Shown one piece after another: positions 1 through 8,862 of a DNA stretch of 64,000 nt. The notes beneath the pieces were generated by a model that did not search any database, was not told the DNA's origin, and saw only the letters and a list, made by a program, of their open reading frames with translations. Origin of the DNA: Fodinibius roseus (GTDB lineage Bacteria > Bacteroidota > Rhodothermia > Balneolales > Balneolaceae). The position numbers were made by a program, and so were the translations under genes. Location of the stretch: the NCBI RefSeq assembly GCF_900129315.1, contig NZ_FQUS01000001.1, positions 124,001-188,000 of the forward strand. The letters run 5' to 3'. Position 1 is the first letter of the stretch, and each line of letters begins with the position of its first letter.

Positions 1-84
1 AGTATACGTCCTCTTTATAATTCGGATAAGGGAAATGAAATACGATAATTTAATTATAATTTGATAAAAGGATAACAGCGTTAC

Positions 85-915
85 ATGAAAGAAGAAATTC
101 TTTTTTTAACACACAAGAAGAATAAAGAGATTGAAAACGCCATTCGCTCTTTGCGGGACAGTATGGGAGATAGAAAACTGACCATTGTTTCCCAGTCACA
201 ACCCTTCGATATTGAAGGAACAGATCTATTTTTGTTTGATGAATCTATCGTTCAACAGATGGATTTTCCAACAATAGGAAATTCCATAATACCCGGACAC
301 GCTCATTTTCCTGTTTTTGCATATATTGGCAACAATAAGACCAATGCTGACTATTACTGGGTTATCGAGTATGATGTGAGATTTTCTGGGAAATGGTCCG
401 TATTGTTTGATCATTTTACCCAGTTCAACGCAGATTTCCTCACATCACATATTCGTTACTTTCATGAGGAGCCGGATTGGTACTGGTGGAAGGAGATGAA
501 CCATCGGGAAATAACAATTTCCAGGGAAAAACGTGTTCGCTCTTTTAATCCTATTTATCGTATCTCCTCGGAGGCATTTAAATTCTTGGAAAAAGCTTTT
601 AAAAGCGGGTGGAAAGGGCACAATGAAGTTCTCTTGACTACCCTGCTTTTTCACCATGGTTATCAGCTGCTTGATTTTGGCGGGAATGGGGACTTCGTTT
701 CCGACCGTAATAAATTTTATATAAGCAGAAGCAGTGGCCAACAGGGACTGTCAACAGGAACCATGAGGTATCGTCCGGCTATGAAAACTCATGGAATGCG
801 AAAAAACAAACTCTATCATCCTGTGAAGGAAGAAAATGGTTTGGGGATTTTGCGTTCAAATGCCGGAAATTTTTACCGGTTGATTAAGATATGGTTCAAT
901 AATATGAGGAGATGA
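85..915 (+). CDS. DUF3405-like polysaccharide-locus protein (putative glycosyltransferase-like)
   Basis: A 276-residue soluble protein with no signal peptide or membrane segment visible. Residues 90-100 read YYWVIEYDVRF, which resembles the conserved Tyr/Trp-x-x-Glu-x-Asp-Val-Arg core of DUF3405-type GT-A-like proteins, where the acidic pair may bind metal and nucleotide sugar. The C-terminus is basic (ends NNMRR), as in enzymes that associate with the membrane. The ATG is preceded by AAAGGATAAC. The gene opens the polysaccharide locus and is followed by a DUF218 protein 71 bp downstream. The family match is from memory of motifs only; acceptor and donor are unknown. Confidence 0.5.
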   Translation: MKEEILFLTHKKNKEIENAIRSLRDSMGDRKLTIVSQSQPFDIEGTDLFLFDESIVQQMDFPTIGNSIIPGHAHFPVFAYIGNNKTNADYYWVIEYDVRFSGKWSVLFDHFTQFNADFLTSHIRYFHEEPDWYWWKEMNHREITISREKRVRSFNPIYRISSEAFKFLEKAFKSGWKGHNEVLLTTLLFHHGYQLLDFGGNGDFVSDRNKFYISRSSGQQGLSTGTMRYRPAMKTHGMRKNKLYHPVKEENGLGILRSNAGNFYRLIKIWFNNMRR

Positions 916-986
916 GCGAGTCCTTAAATTAGGATTTATATGCGATTTCTTATGAAATATGAACAGGTAACTATCCTCGCAGTATA

Positions 987-1778
987 ATGGTTAAGGTACT
1001 CATCAAATTTTTAATAGATCCTTTTAATATTTTTTGGATTTTTTTACTTATTGCCATGGGAGCCTGGTTTTTTAAAAAAAGCCGCCTGTTCAGAGGGTTG
1101 GTCGTCTTCGTGATGGTGTGGTTTCTGATTATTTCCACCCCTTTTGTACCCAATTTAATTCTAAATTCGCTTGAAGATCAGTATGCCCCCGTTTATGAAA
1201 GGGAACTTGCTGACCAAAAAGCAAGATACCATATTATAGTATTGGGAGGGGGACATGGATTTGACAGCAGATTACCAGCGAACTCGCTGTTGTCACAAAA
1301 AGCGCTTGGGAGGTTGAATGAAGCGATACGACTGCATCGTCAACTTCCTAACAGCAAACTGGTGCTGTCTGGTTTTTCTTCTACCGAGGGACAAACAACC
1401 CAGGCCGAGATGTTGCAGGAAACAGCCCTTTTGTTGGGCGTGGAAAGGGAAGCTATTCTTTTACAAAAAGAACCCGGTAATACGTTTGAAGAGGCAAAAA
1501 TGTACAGTGAGGGTTACGGGAGCGCAAGTGAGAACAAGCCTCAGCATCCCGTTATTTTGGTCACAAACGCCTCTCATATGTCCAGGGCGGTGATGACATT
1601 CAGGGAGTTTGGATTCGATCCCATTCCATCCCCGACAAATTTCAGGCTGAAGGGAAGCTGGAAGCACCGATGGGTGGGGCTGCCCGCTATTGAAAATATC
1701 GAAAATTTAAAAGTTGGTGTCTATGAATATGTGGGTATTGCTTGGTATAATTTGTTATTAAGCGATATTGCCATATAG
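987..1778 (+). CDS. YdcF/SanA/ElyC-type DUF218 membrane protein
   Basis: A 263-residue protein with two N-terminal hydrophobic stretches (about residues 12-28 and 37-56) followed by a DUF218 domain from about residue 81. Visible marks are the IIVLGGG strand-loop (83-89), a central LVLSG strand, GNTFEEA (a signature-like segment of the family) and VTNASHMSRA near the end of the domain. Family members are inner-membrane proteins linked to envelope polysaccharide or lipid-carrier metabolism (ElyC and SanA in enterics), but the reaction is not settled. The gene is convergent with the asparagine-synthase-like gene. Assignment to the family is firm; the role in this locus is inferred. Confidence 0.85.
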   Translation: MVKVLIKFLIDPFNIFWIFLLIAMGAWFFKKSRLFRGLVVFVMVWFLIISTPFVPNLILNSLEDQYAPVYERELADQKARYHIIVLGGGHGFDSRLPANSLLSQKALGRLNEAIRLHRQLPNSKLVLSGFSSTEGQTTQAEMLQETALLLGVEREAILLQKEPGNTFEEAKMYSEGYGSASENKPQHPVILVTNASHMSRAVMTFREFGFDPIPSPTNFRLKGSWKHRWVGLPAIENIENLKVGVYEYVGIAWYNLLLSDIAI

Positions 1779-1990
1779 CGGTATGTGATTAGAACTCTGT
1801 GAGAGGATGGGAAGAATAAACTGAACTTGACCGGGCTGCTTACTTTTCTTGGTTAGGTAGTGTAGCCTAAACTCTGTCGGTTGGTAGTATAAATAAACTC
1901 TGTCCGGATTGTTTATTTTTCAGGGTTACGGGTTACCTCCAGTGGCAGTTGATCATCATATCGGATGGTCGATTGTCAGGCTGTCAACCG

Positions 1991-3532
1991 TCACTTAATC
2001 ATTTTTTGAATAACTTTCACCATGCCGGCGGGCAAGCGTCTCCTGATATTTTGCTTTAGTAATCCCCAACCTCTCGGTCCCGGGTTAATAGGTTCAGATA
2101 ATATTTCCGGCCAGAGCTGTTTTATGACTCCTCTAAAAAAGGGAATTTCCGGAGCTATTCGTTGTTCTCTCGGTACTTTGAAACAAGTTTCCAACAGTAA
2201 TCTGCAGTTGAATGGGCTTATTGATTCTTTGGCGATATCGAGTTCGGCGGGGAAAAGAGCTCCCCATTTACTCATTCGCTGTTCCCAGTAAAACATATCG
2301 AAAACGGTTATTCCATCAATGGCCGATATATCAAAAGTTTTAACCCATTTTTCTATTTCCCGGTTAATATAAGCGCTATTGTAGTCATAAAAGTTTAACA
2401 AAGGGTTTAAATTTATTCTACGAGTCTCGTCATCGATAAACGGCTCATAATTCACGGCTCTTTCATGAATCCTTACCAGTTCGGTAACATTACCATTTAT
2501 TAGGATATAGTCGACCCCATTATCCGATATCGCACTGTATATGGATTTTGTTTTTCTCAACAGAGGGGAAGTCCGGGCCAAATGGACATTTTTCGCCAGT
2601 AAGCGAGAAAACCAGGAAGGCGGATTGGTCGCTGAATTTATGACCTCGTGATGCAAGTTGAATTTACGCGCCAGCCTTTTAGGTATGTAAATATCATCAC
2701 AGTATCCATCCATGATTCCCAGGGTATCGGTGCTGTAGATTACACTGTCTGAAATATCTACGGATGCGGCGAGTAATAGTCTGCTGTCAAACCCTGCAGT
2801 AAGACAGATTCTAATATTAAACTTGTGGTCCAGGCCAAGGATAATATTTTGTAAATATTGGGCGGTTTCAGGGATAAGCTCATTTTCGTTTTGCGAAGTG
2901 GCAATAGGTTCATTTGGAAAAAAACGCACTTGGCAGCAGTCATTTAAATCAAGGTAATGGTTGGGCATTAGGTGAAAGCAGTTTTCATAGGCCGTTTTAT
3001 CTCCAATCCATGCAGATTCCTTTTGTTTGAATTGCATACTGTTTTTGAACCGTAAAATGGATTCGTCGGAAGTTAGGGGCAATTTTGTTACCTGATTGAT
3101 CAGGGTCGGTTGTGATGCGTACCAGAGGTGTTCATTGTCTGTGTAGTAGTACACTTGCCGGAGTCCGCAGGGATCGGTAAACAGAAAAGAATTTTCTTTA
3201 TCCTGAAAAAGTATTACCCATCTTCCCGCGAGGGGTTTGGATGCCGTGATAACGGAAAGAATGTCCCCGCAAGATTCCAAAATGGAAGAGATGATCTCCG
3301 GGGCGTTCTTGTAAGGACTCGTGCAATCAACAGCAATACCTATGAGCGTAATTTTGCAACCATTCCTTACACCTGAAAAGAAATTCAGATCCGTGTGTAT
3401 TGATAAAACCAGTCCGTGATATAGTTTTTCCGTTTTCCAGTACTTGTTAGGTGAATACTCAGTGGGACCAATAAGAAATTGTCGTCTGAACTTCAGTTTT
3501 GTAAGGAGCTCTTGATCTGTATCCATGCCCAT
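1991..3532 (-). CDS. Asparagine-synthase-like amidotransferase protein
   Basis: 513 residues. Residues 103-130 (GRWVILF to QVYYY) match the end of a class II glutamine amidotransferase-like fold, and residues 242-251 (ICLTAGFDSR) are an asparagine-synthase-type PP-loop, close to the usual SGGxDS with Ser-Gly replaced by Thr-Ala. The N-terminus is MGMDTDQ, so the catalytic Cys2 of true glutamine-hydrolysing AsnB is absent. The protein may therefore use ammonia, or adenylate and modify a sugar or acyl carboxylate rather than make asparagine. AsnB-like proteins of this sort are common in capsule and exopolysaccharide clusters. It points opposite to most of the locus and follows the OMP gene on the same strand. 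An alternative ATG lies two codons downstream. Confidence 0.7.
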   Translation of the reverse strand: MGMDTDQELLTKLKFRRQFLIGPTEYSPNKYWKTEKLYHGLVLSIHTDLNFFSGVRNGCKITLIGIAVDCTSPYKNAPEIISSILESCGDILSVITASKPLAGRWVILFQDKENSFLFTDPCGLRQVYYYTDNEHLWYASQPTLINQVTKLPLTSDESILRFKNSMQFKQKESAWIGDKTAYENCFHLMPNHYLDLNDCCQVRFFPNEPIATSQNENELIPETAQYLQNIILGLDHKFNIRICLTAGFDSRLLLAASVDISDSVIYSTDTLGIMDGYCDDIYIPKRLARKFNLHHEVINSATNPPSWFSRLLAKNVHLARTSPLLRKTKSIYSAISDNGVDYILINGNVTELVRIHERAVNYEPFIDDETRRINLNPLLNFYDYNSAYINREIEKWVKTFDISAIDGITVFDMFYWEQRMSKWGALFPAELDIAKESISPFNCRLLLETCFKVPREQRIAPEIPFFRGVIKQLWPEILSEPINPGPRGWGLLKQNIRRRLPAGMVKVIQKMIK

Positions 3533-3606
3533 TTACATAATCCCTTATTTAGACAGAAGTAAATATTTACATATTAATGACGTTCTTTAACCCCCAGAAC
3601 GGTAAA

Positions 3607-4335
3607 CTAAAACAGCAAATAAACAGAAAAGGTAACAGCTACATTGTGAGGTTCAAATGACAAGCCGGGAGCGTTGCCTGAATCAAGTACCCCATACAGG
3701 GCACGTGTTTCAAATCCAATTTTTTGCCTTGAACCGTATTCAAAGCCCACTCCCAGGATTGCACCCCCGTCGTATTCGGAGTATTGGGATTTGACGTCGT
3801 TGGAAAAATCACCTTCAAAAGATACGCCGATGGGAGCCCCTGTGTTGGTCCCCGAAAAACGGGCATCTAACAGGTACCCACCGTAAACTCCGCCGGTCAG
3901 ATGATACGTGGTTGTGGCTTTCTCTCGTCCATGCACCCTGACCGATTTTGAAGTGGGATTGGTCGATAATTGGAATACCAAAGGCATTTGAATATACAGC
4001 AGTTCCGTTTTGCTTTCCGTTTGGAATTCAAATCCCCGGAGCATAAACGCTTCCTCATATTTTGCTCCCAGCATGATTAAAGATGGTTCGATTTGCAAAC
4101 GAAATACCCGGGAAAAATCTTTCCGGAGGATAAGTCCCGCTTGATAAGCTGTAGTGACTTTTGGTTTTAAATCGAGATCGATGTCTCCATCTGCGTATCT
4201 GAAACTATTCAGATGAGAGCTGGTATTCAATCCGCCTTTTATTCCAAACTCAATAGATTGGGCCCCGGCAATACTAACGATGCCCGGGGTGATGAATAAA
4301 AAGAGTAAAATCAATAATATTCGATTGAAATTCAT
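3607..4335 (-). CDS. PorT-like outer-membrane beta-barrel protein
   Basis: About 242 residues from the ATG at 4335. This start is preferred over the upstream one at 4392 because it puts a clear Sec signal peptide first (basic start, LLILLFLFI core, cleavage near AGA-QS). The mature part opens with FGIKGGLNTS, the usual beginning of outer-membrane beta-barrel domain proteins in Bacteroidota, and then alternates polar and aromatic residues, ending in a strand closing with YLLF, typical of an OMP C-terminus. It probably sits in the outer membrane as a small barrel. No enzymatic motif is visible. It lies just upstream of the asparagine-synthase-like gene on the same strand, but the 74-bp gap does not prove an operon. 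Confidence 0.75.
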   Translation of the reverse strand: MNFNRILLILLFLFITPGIVSIAGAQSIEFGIKGGLNTSSHLNSFRYADGDIDLDLKPKVTTAYQAGLILRKDFSRVFRLQIEPSLIMLGAKYEEAFMLRGFEFQTESKTELLYIQMPLVFQLSTNPTSKSVRVHGREKATTTYHLTGGVYGGYLLDARFSGTNTGAPIGVSFEGDFSNDVKSQYSEYDGGAILGVGFEYGSRQKIGFETRALYGVLDSGNAPGLSFEPHNVAVTFSVYLLF

Positions 4336-5176
4336 AATTATTCTTAGATCTTGAATATTCTGCACATTTTTTCTGGATGAAATGAGAGCCACTTAACCGT
4401 TATCTTTTAATTCAAATGAATAAAAGGCAAGTGAGTTTTGGGTTGCTGCCACTTGACCTCTCTTATATAATGTTTGTAGGAAAACCCTTTTTTTATTATG
4501 CAATAATAGGTCCAAAATTGTTATAGGAAGGAAATTTGTAGGGTAAATATCAATTGAACGGACAAAAAAGTTGTAAGCTCCGACGGGCAGGACCAGTCTA
4601 CCGTTTTCCCTCTTTTCTCTCTAAAAGCTAAAATAGAGAGTCATTGCGGCCCTTATCAGCCATTTGCGATGCGATAAGGGCGCGTACGTGATATATTGCT
4701 AATATTGAGAGAGACAAGTAACATATGTTTGCTTGATTCAGGCGGCCACAAAGCAATCCATCCTAAAGCATATATCCGGAATTATCGTACCATTTGCTTG
4801 CCTCGAATATTCCCAGGGACGATTGCAGGGAAGCGGGGTCCAAGTTACCTACTTTTCTTCCGGGTACAACAAATCGATAGAGAATCAAGTAAAATTTACT
4901 CAGTAGGATGCATAAACGTAACACTATTTGTGTGTCATTACCTTTGGCTATACCGTGAGGTTATTTCCTGTAAAAACCGTTTTACAGTCTGAGAGGGAAT
5001 ATTAGAAAGGTGAATCCTATCAAATTGATCGCGTGTTAAATAGGATTATATCAAATTGGCATAACTCTTGTATCGATTCATGTAGGATAGTCGAACACTG
5101 TTTCTTACGATTCGTTCGATAGAGAAAAACTGAAATCAGGTGCTTCGTAGGGCCAGTTACATGCCAGATCAATTTT
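4336..5176. other. Long intergenic region upstream of the aminotransferase gene
   Basis: This gap of about 840 bp separates the minus-strand OMP gene from the plus-strand aminotransferase gene. It contains a 9-bp inverted repeat GCCCTTATC/GATAAGGGC (4649-4657 with 4673-4681, 15-nt loop), an 8-bp inverted repeat CTGTAAAA/TTTTACAG (4968-4987), and a sigma-54-like box at 5056-5073. Just upstream of that box, AATCCTAT and ATAGGATT form an inverted pair and TATCAAATTG occurs twice. A 98-codon open frame at 4696-4992 has no recognisable similarity and is not annotated as a gene. Confidence 0.5.
5056..5073 (+). promoter_or_regulatory. Sigma-54-like -24/-12 promoter
   Basis: TTGGCATAACTCTTGTAT carries GG and, ten bases later, the conserved G of a TTG -12 element, against the consensus TGGCAC-N5-TTGCW (here TTGTA replaces TTGCA). 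The predicted start near 5082 gives a leader of about 95 nt for the aminotransferase gene at 5177. The same 16-base core recurs at 6600. Whether the organism uses RpoN here is inferred. Confidence 0.55.
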
Positions 5177-6421
5177 ATGAAAAAAGCTAAACCTCGTATT
5201 TACCTTTCTTCTCCTCATATGGGCGGGGACGAAATCGACTATATTCACGAAGCCTTTGATACAAACTGGATCGCACCACTGGGAGCAAATGTGGATGGAT
5301 TTGAAAAAGACCTGGAGAGCTATACCGGAAGAGCGCACGCTGCGGTTGTTACTTCAGGTACGGCTGCCCTTCACCTGGCGTTGCTCCTTTGTGGAGTAGA
5401 ACGGGATGATGAGGTTATTTGCCAGTCTCTCACCTTTGCAGCTTCTGCCAATCCGATACGATATCTGGGTGCTAATCCTGTTTTTATTGATTCGGAAGCA
5501 GAAACCTGGAATATGGACCCGGAGCTTTTAGAACAGGCCATTATAGATAGAATAGAAAAGAATAAAGGTAAACCCAAAGCGATTATACTGGTTCACCTGT
5601 ATGGTATGCCGGCAAAGGTCGGCAGCATCGCGAGAATTGCGTCAAAATATGGCATCCCTGTTATTGAAGATGCCGCAGAGGCATTGGGTTCATCGGTACG
5701 GGGCAGAATGTGTGGTACTATTGGTAAATTATCTGTTCTCTCTTTTAATGGGAATAAGATTATAACTACTTCGGGAGGAGGAGCATTACTAAGTGATGAG
5801 GAAGATCTTATAAATAAAGCCCGGTTTCTCTCAACACAGGCCCGGGATAATGCTCCGCATTACCAGCACTCAGAGCTGGGCTACAATTACAGGATGAGCA
5901 ATATCATTGCCGGAATAGGCCGGGGACAGATAAAAGTTATAAATGACCGTGTGCGCAAGCGGCGTTCCAATCATGAATACTATTTCCGGGAGCTGGACGG
6001 TACTTGGCTCGATCCCGAAGATCGGTATCCTGTTGATGACATCGGATTCAAAACAAAAAATTCCCCGGGCGGTATCTATTTTTTGAAAGAGCCCGAGCAT
6101 TACTACAGCAACCGGTGGCTTACAACCATACTTGTGAATCCCAATCAGACCGGAGGAATAACCAGAGAAAATCTCCGTCTGGCACTGGAGGATCAGAACA
6201 TCGAAAGTCGTCCCCTGTGGAAGCCCATGCATTTGCAGCCGCTTTATCGAGACTTTCCATATTATGGCAGGGGAATATCTGATGAGGTTTTCAAGTATGG
6301 GTTATGCCTTCCATCCGGTAGTAATCTGAGGGATCAAGATCTATTGCGGGTTGTTACAACTATAAAAAAGGTTCTTCGTCTTTCCTCACGTCGATTAAGC
6401 AAGAGCGGGATGAGATCATAA
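5177..6421 (+). CDS. DegT/DnrJ/EryC1/StrS family PLP-dependent sugar aminotransferase
   Basis: 414 residues, the usual length for this family, which transfers an amino group from glutamate to a 4-keto (or 3-keto) nucleotide sugar in the cytosol. Visible features are the SGTAAL loop (60-65) that binds the PLP phosphate, EDAAEALGS (164-172) with the Asp that contacts the pyridine nitrogen, and SFNGNK (189-194), where Lys194 is the expected Schiff-base lysine. The C-terminal QNIESRPLWKPMHLQP segment is typical of PglE/WecE-like members. The next gene encodes a UDP-GlcNAc 4,6-dehydratase-like enzyme, so the pair probably makes a UDP-4-amino-4,6-dideoxy sugar. The start follows a sigma-54-like box. 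Confidence 0.9.
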   Translation: MKKAKPRIYLSSPHMGGDEIDYIHEAFDTNWIAPLGANVDGFEKDLESYTGRAHAAVVTSGTAALHLALLLCGVERDDEVICQSLTFAASANPIRYLGANPVFIDSEAETWNMDPELLEQAIIDRIEKNKGKPKAIILVHLYGMPAKVGSIARIASKYGIPVIEDAAEALGSSVRGRMCGTIGKLSVLSFNGNKIITTSGGGALLSDEEDLINKARFLSTQARDNAPHYQHSELGYNYRMSNIIAGIGRGQIKVINDRVRKRRSNHEYYFRELDGTWLDPEDRYPVDDIGFKTKNSPGGIYFLKEPEHYYSNRWLTTILVNPNQTGGITRENLRLALEDQNIESRPLWKPMHLQPLYRDFPYYGRGISDEVFKYGLCLPSGSNLRDQDLLRVVTTIKKVLRLSSRRLSKSGMRS

Positions 6422-6764
6422 TCGAGTAGTTTTTACTCGTTCTGATGAATAATATTAACACATTCCACCCGAAACTTTCTTATACCGCTCTGTTGCATCG
6501 GGTTCATGATCAAATAAATTCTTAAGAAAAAGTCCTTTGTAGGTACCTGTGTTCATTTTGAGAGGTGCTTTACCGTTAGTTTACAACAGATTGAATGAAT
6601 TGGCATAACTCTTGTAATAAACAAGTTCAACGTAAGATGCATTTGAATAGTAACAATATCAATAATTGAAATTTATAGCTATTACTTGAAAGACAGAAAC
6701 CAATACATAAACCATAGTTTTTGTCATCAATTTTACTATCGAGAGAAAAAAGAATGGGGCACTA
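6422..6764. other. Intergenic region upstream of the dehydratase gene
   Basis: This 343-bp AT-rich gap holds one recognisable element, the sigma-54-like box at 6600-6616. No gene, terminator hairpin or repeat was recognised besides it. Confidence 0.5.
6600..6616 (+). promoter_or_regulatory. Sigma-54-like -24/-12 promoter
   Basis: TTGGCATAACTCTTGTA repeats the core of the box at 5056 exactly, with GG-N10-G spacing. It would start transcription about 140 nt before the dehydratase gene at 6765. The flanks differ from those at 5056, so the identity is confined to the promoter-like core, which argues for a functional element rather than a recent duplication. Confidence 0.55.
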
Positions 6765-8681
6765 ATGGAAATTGAATCATATAAAGAGAAATACAAGTAC
6801 AGAAACAAGTTTACAAGAGGTTTGTTTTTTCTGGTGGGCGATGCTTTTTCGCTATGCCTCTCAGCACTGCTGTCATATATCATTCTCTTCCCGTTTACCG
6901 ATATTGTAAGGACATTTCCGCTGGAGCATACACTGCTTATCATCGGCTCAATACTTGCGGCTATGGCAGTCTTTCGGATGTATCTGGTGAACTGGAAATA
7001 TACGGGATTAAGAGACCTTGTACGGATTATACTGGCCATTGTGTTGGGAGGGGGACTCTCTTTTGGCATAGCTCCTTTTTACCAGGAGATGGGCAATTAT
7101 GAATATGTATTTACCGCTCTTGTTTTAATTCATGGGGTACTTTTGATATCCGGTTTCAGAATCAGTAAAAGGCTCTATCATGAGTTCATCAGCAGATCCA
7201 AAAATAGCAAAAAGTATACAATCATTTTTGGCGGTGAAAGTGAGGGCGAGCAAATACTGCGGGATATTCTTAAAAATAACCAGTGGGACTTATCGGTCTA
7301 CGGAATCTTTGATGACCGGGTCTTGCCCGGCCTGCGTATGCATGGAGTTCGGGTCCTGGGCGGTAAAAAAGAAATGATTGATCATATTCGACGCTTTCCT
7401 GTGGAGTTGCTGATTGTTGCATTCCCTGAAATGCCCAAAAAAGATTTAAAAGAGATCATTGATGAAATCAAGGAAATCCGTCCTGAAATGGAGATTAAAA
7501 TACTTCCTTCTTTTCATTCCCTGACGGATGATCCGGTGGGTGTGAAACATATTCGTAATGTAAGTATTGAGGATATACTGGGGAGAGAACCGGTTAAGAT
7601 TGATATCAATTCCATTAGAGCCAGTATCACCGGGAAAACAGTTCTGGTGACGGGGGCAGGGGGATCAATAGGCAGCGAACTGGTAGAGCAGTGTGCCAAA
7701 CTGAAACCGACCCGGCTGGTTGCCCTGGATATTGATGAGACCGAATTGTTTTATCTGGTGAATGAATTTGAGGGGTCAGAAACCGAAGTGATACCCTGCG
7801 TGGCAAATATTACGGATGAATCAAAAATCGATCAGGTCTTCGCCCGGTTTCAGCCCGACATCATTTTTCACGCGGCAGCCTACAAGCATGTTCCCATGAT
7901 GGAGAGTTTTCCTGATGAGGCCATAAAGGTCAATATTGGGGGGACGCGTTTAATAGCCTCGCTCGCATGCAAACACAAAGTGGATAAGTTTGTAATGGTT
8001 TCAACCGATAAGGCGGTGAACCCGGCCAATGTGATGGGAGCTACCAAACGGGTTGCGGAAGAAATATGCATGGCCCGAAATGGTACCGGCCCCACAAAAT
8101 TTATTTCCGTTCGGTTTGGAAATGTCTTGGGATCAAGAGGTTCTGTGGTTCCTATATTTATCGAACAGATTAATAATGGGGGACCCGTTACGGTAACCGA
8201 TCCCGAGATGAAACGGTATTTTATGACGATTCCCGAGGCGGTATTATTGACTATGCAGGCGGGATCCATGGGGGATGGCGGAGAAGTTTTTGTACTCGAT
8301 ATGGGAGAGCCGGTTAAAATACTGGATATGGCTAAGGATCTTATCCGGCTGCATAATTTAGAACCGGATAAAGATATTCAAATTGAAATAACCGGTCTTC
8401 GTCCCGGCGAAAAACTATATGAGGAACTGTTAAATGCCGAAGAAGGAGTGCTTGAAACTGAACATGAGGAAATTTTCAAAGCTATTTGCAGTAGAAGAAC
8501 AGATGAAGAAGAGCTTGAAACAAAAATTTCTGACTTGCTTGCCCATCTTAAAAAGGGCAAAAATGAATACATCAGGGATCACTTAAAATCATTGGTACCG
8601 ACGTACACCTATAAGGAAAGGAAGAAAGTTAACGGCACTATGACTCCTCAGAAAGGTAAATCGTTATTTGTAGAAGGATAG
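6765..8681 (+). CDS. FlaA1/CapD/PglF-type nucleoside-diphosphate-sugar 4,6-dehydratase (membrane-anchored)
   Basis: 638 residues, full length for the long membrane-bound class. Four hydrophobic segments fill about residues 18-135, followed by a first Rossmann-like domain (IIFGGESEGE, 153-162) and a catalytic SDR domain with TGAGGSIGSE (296-305). The family active-site region is VSTDKAVNP (412-420) and MGATKR (424-429), where Lys428 is the SDR lysine and the usual Tyr is replaced by Met, the hallmark of UDP-GlcNAc 4,6-dehydratases of the PglF/WbpM group. It would oxidise and dehydrate UDP-GlcNAc to the 4-keto-6-deoxy sugar at the inner face of the membrane, supplying the aminotransferase encoded just upstream. 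Confidence 0.92.
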   Translation: MEIESYKEKYKYRNKFTRGLFFLVGDAFSLCLSALLSYIILFPFTDIVRTFPLEHTLLIIGSILAAMAVFRMYLVNWKYTGLRDLVRIILAIVLGGGLSFGIAPFYQEMGNYEYVFTALVLIHGVLLISGFRISKRLYHEFISRSKNSKKYTIIFGGESEGEQILRDILKNNQWDLSVYGIFDDRVLPGLRMHGVRVLGGKKEMIDHIRRFPVELLIVAFPEMPKKDLKEIIDEIKEIRPEMEIKILPSFHSLTDDPVGVKHIRNVSIEDILGREPVKIDINSIRASITGKTVLVTGAGGSIGSELVEQCAKLKPTRLVALDIDETELFYLVNEFEGSETEVIPCVANITDESKIDQVFARFQPDIIFHAAAYKHVPMMESFPDEAIKVNIGGTRLIASLACKHKVDKFVMVSTDKAVNPANVMGATKRVAEEICMARNGTGPTKFISVRFGNVLGSRGSVVPIFIEQINNGGPVTVTDPEMKRYFMTIPEAVLLTMQAGSMGDGGEVFVLDMGEPVKILDMAKDLIRLHNLEPDKDIQIEITGLRPGEKLYEELLNAEEGVLETEHEEIFKAICSRRTDEEELETKISDLLAHLKKGKNEYIRDHLKSLVPTYTYKERKKVNGTMTPQKGKSLFVEG

Positions 8682-8862
8682 GAAAATGTTATTGACAAAG
8701 AGGGGTCGTATAGCCATGGTCATTTTGTTTAAATTCACTTTATCAGAGCTCAATAGCAGATAATTGTACTTGACACACGCGCTGATAATCTAACAAAAGC
8801 AAATTGATGATTTTCAATTAAAAATTGTCAAAAAGCCAATAATATAAAAAAGAAGGTTTAAA

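Noticed and set aside
4696-4992. 98-codon plus-strand frame in the gap before the aminotransferase gene
   Set aside because: Composition and sequence show no domain, no signal peptide and no start context; it overlaps hairpins and regulatory sequence.
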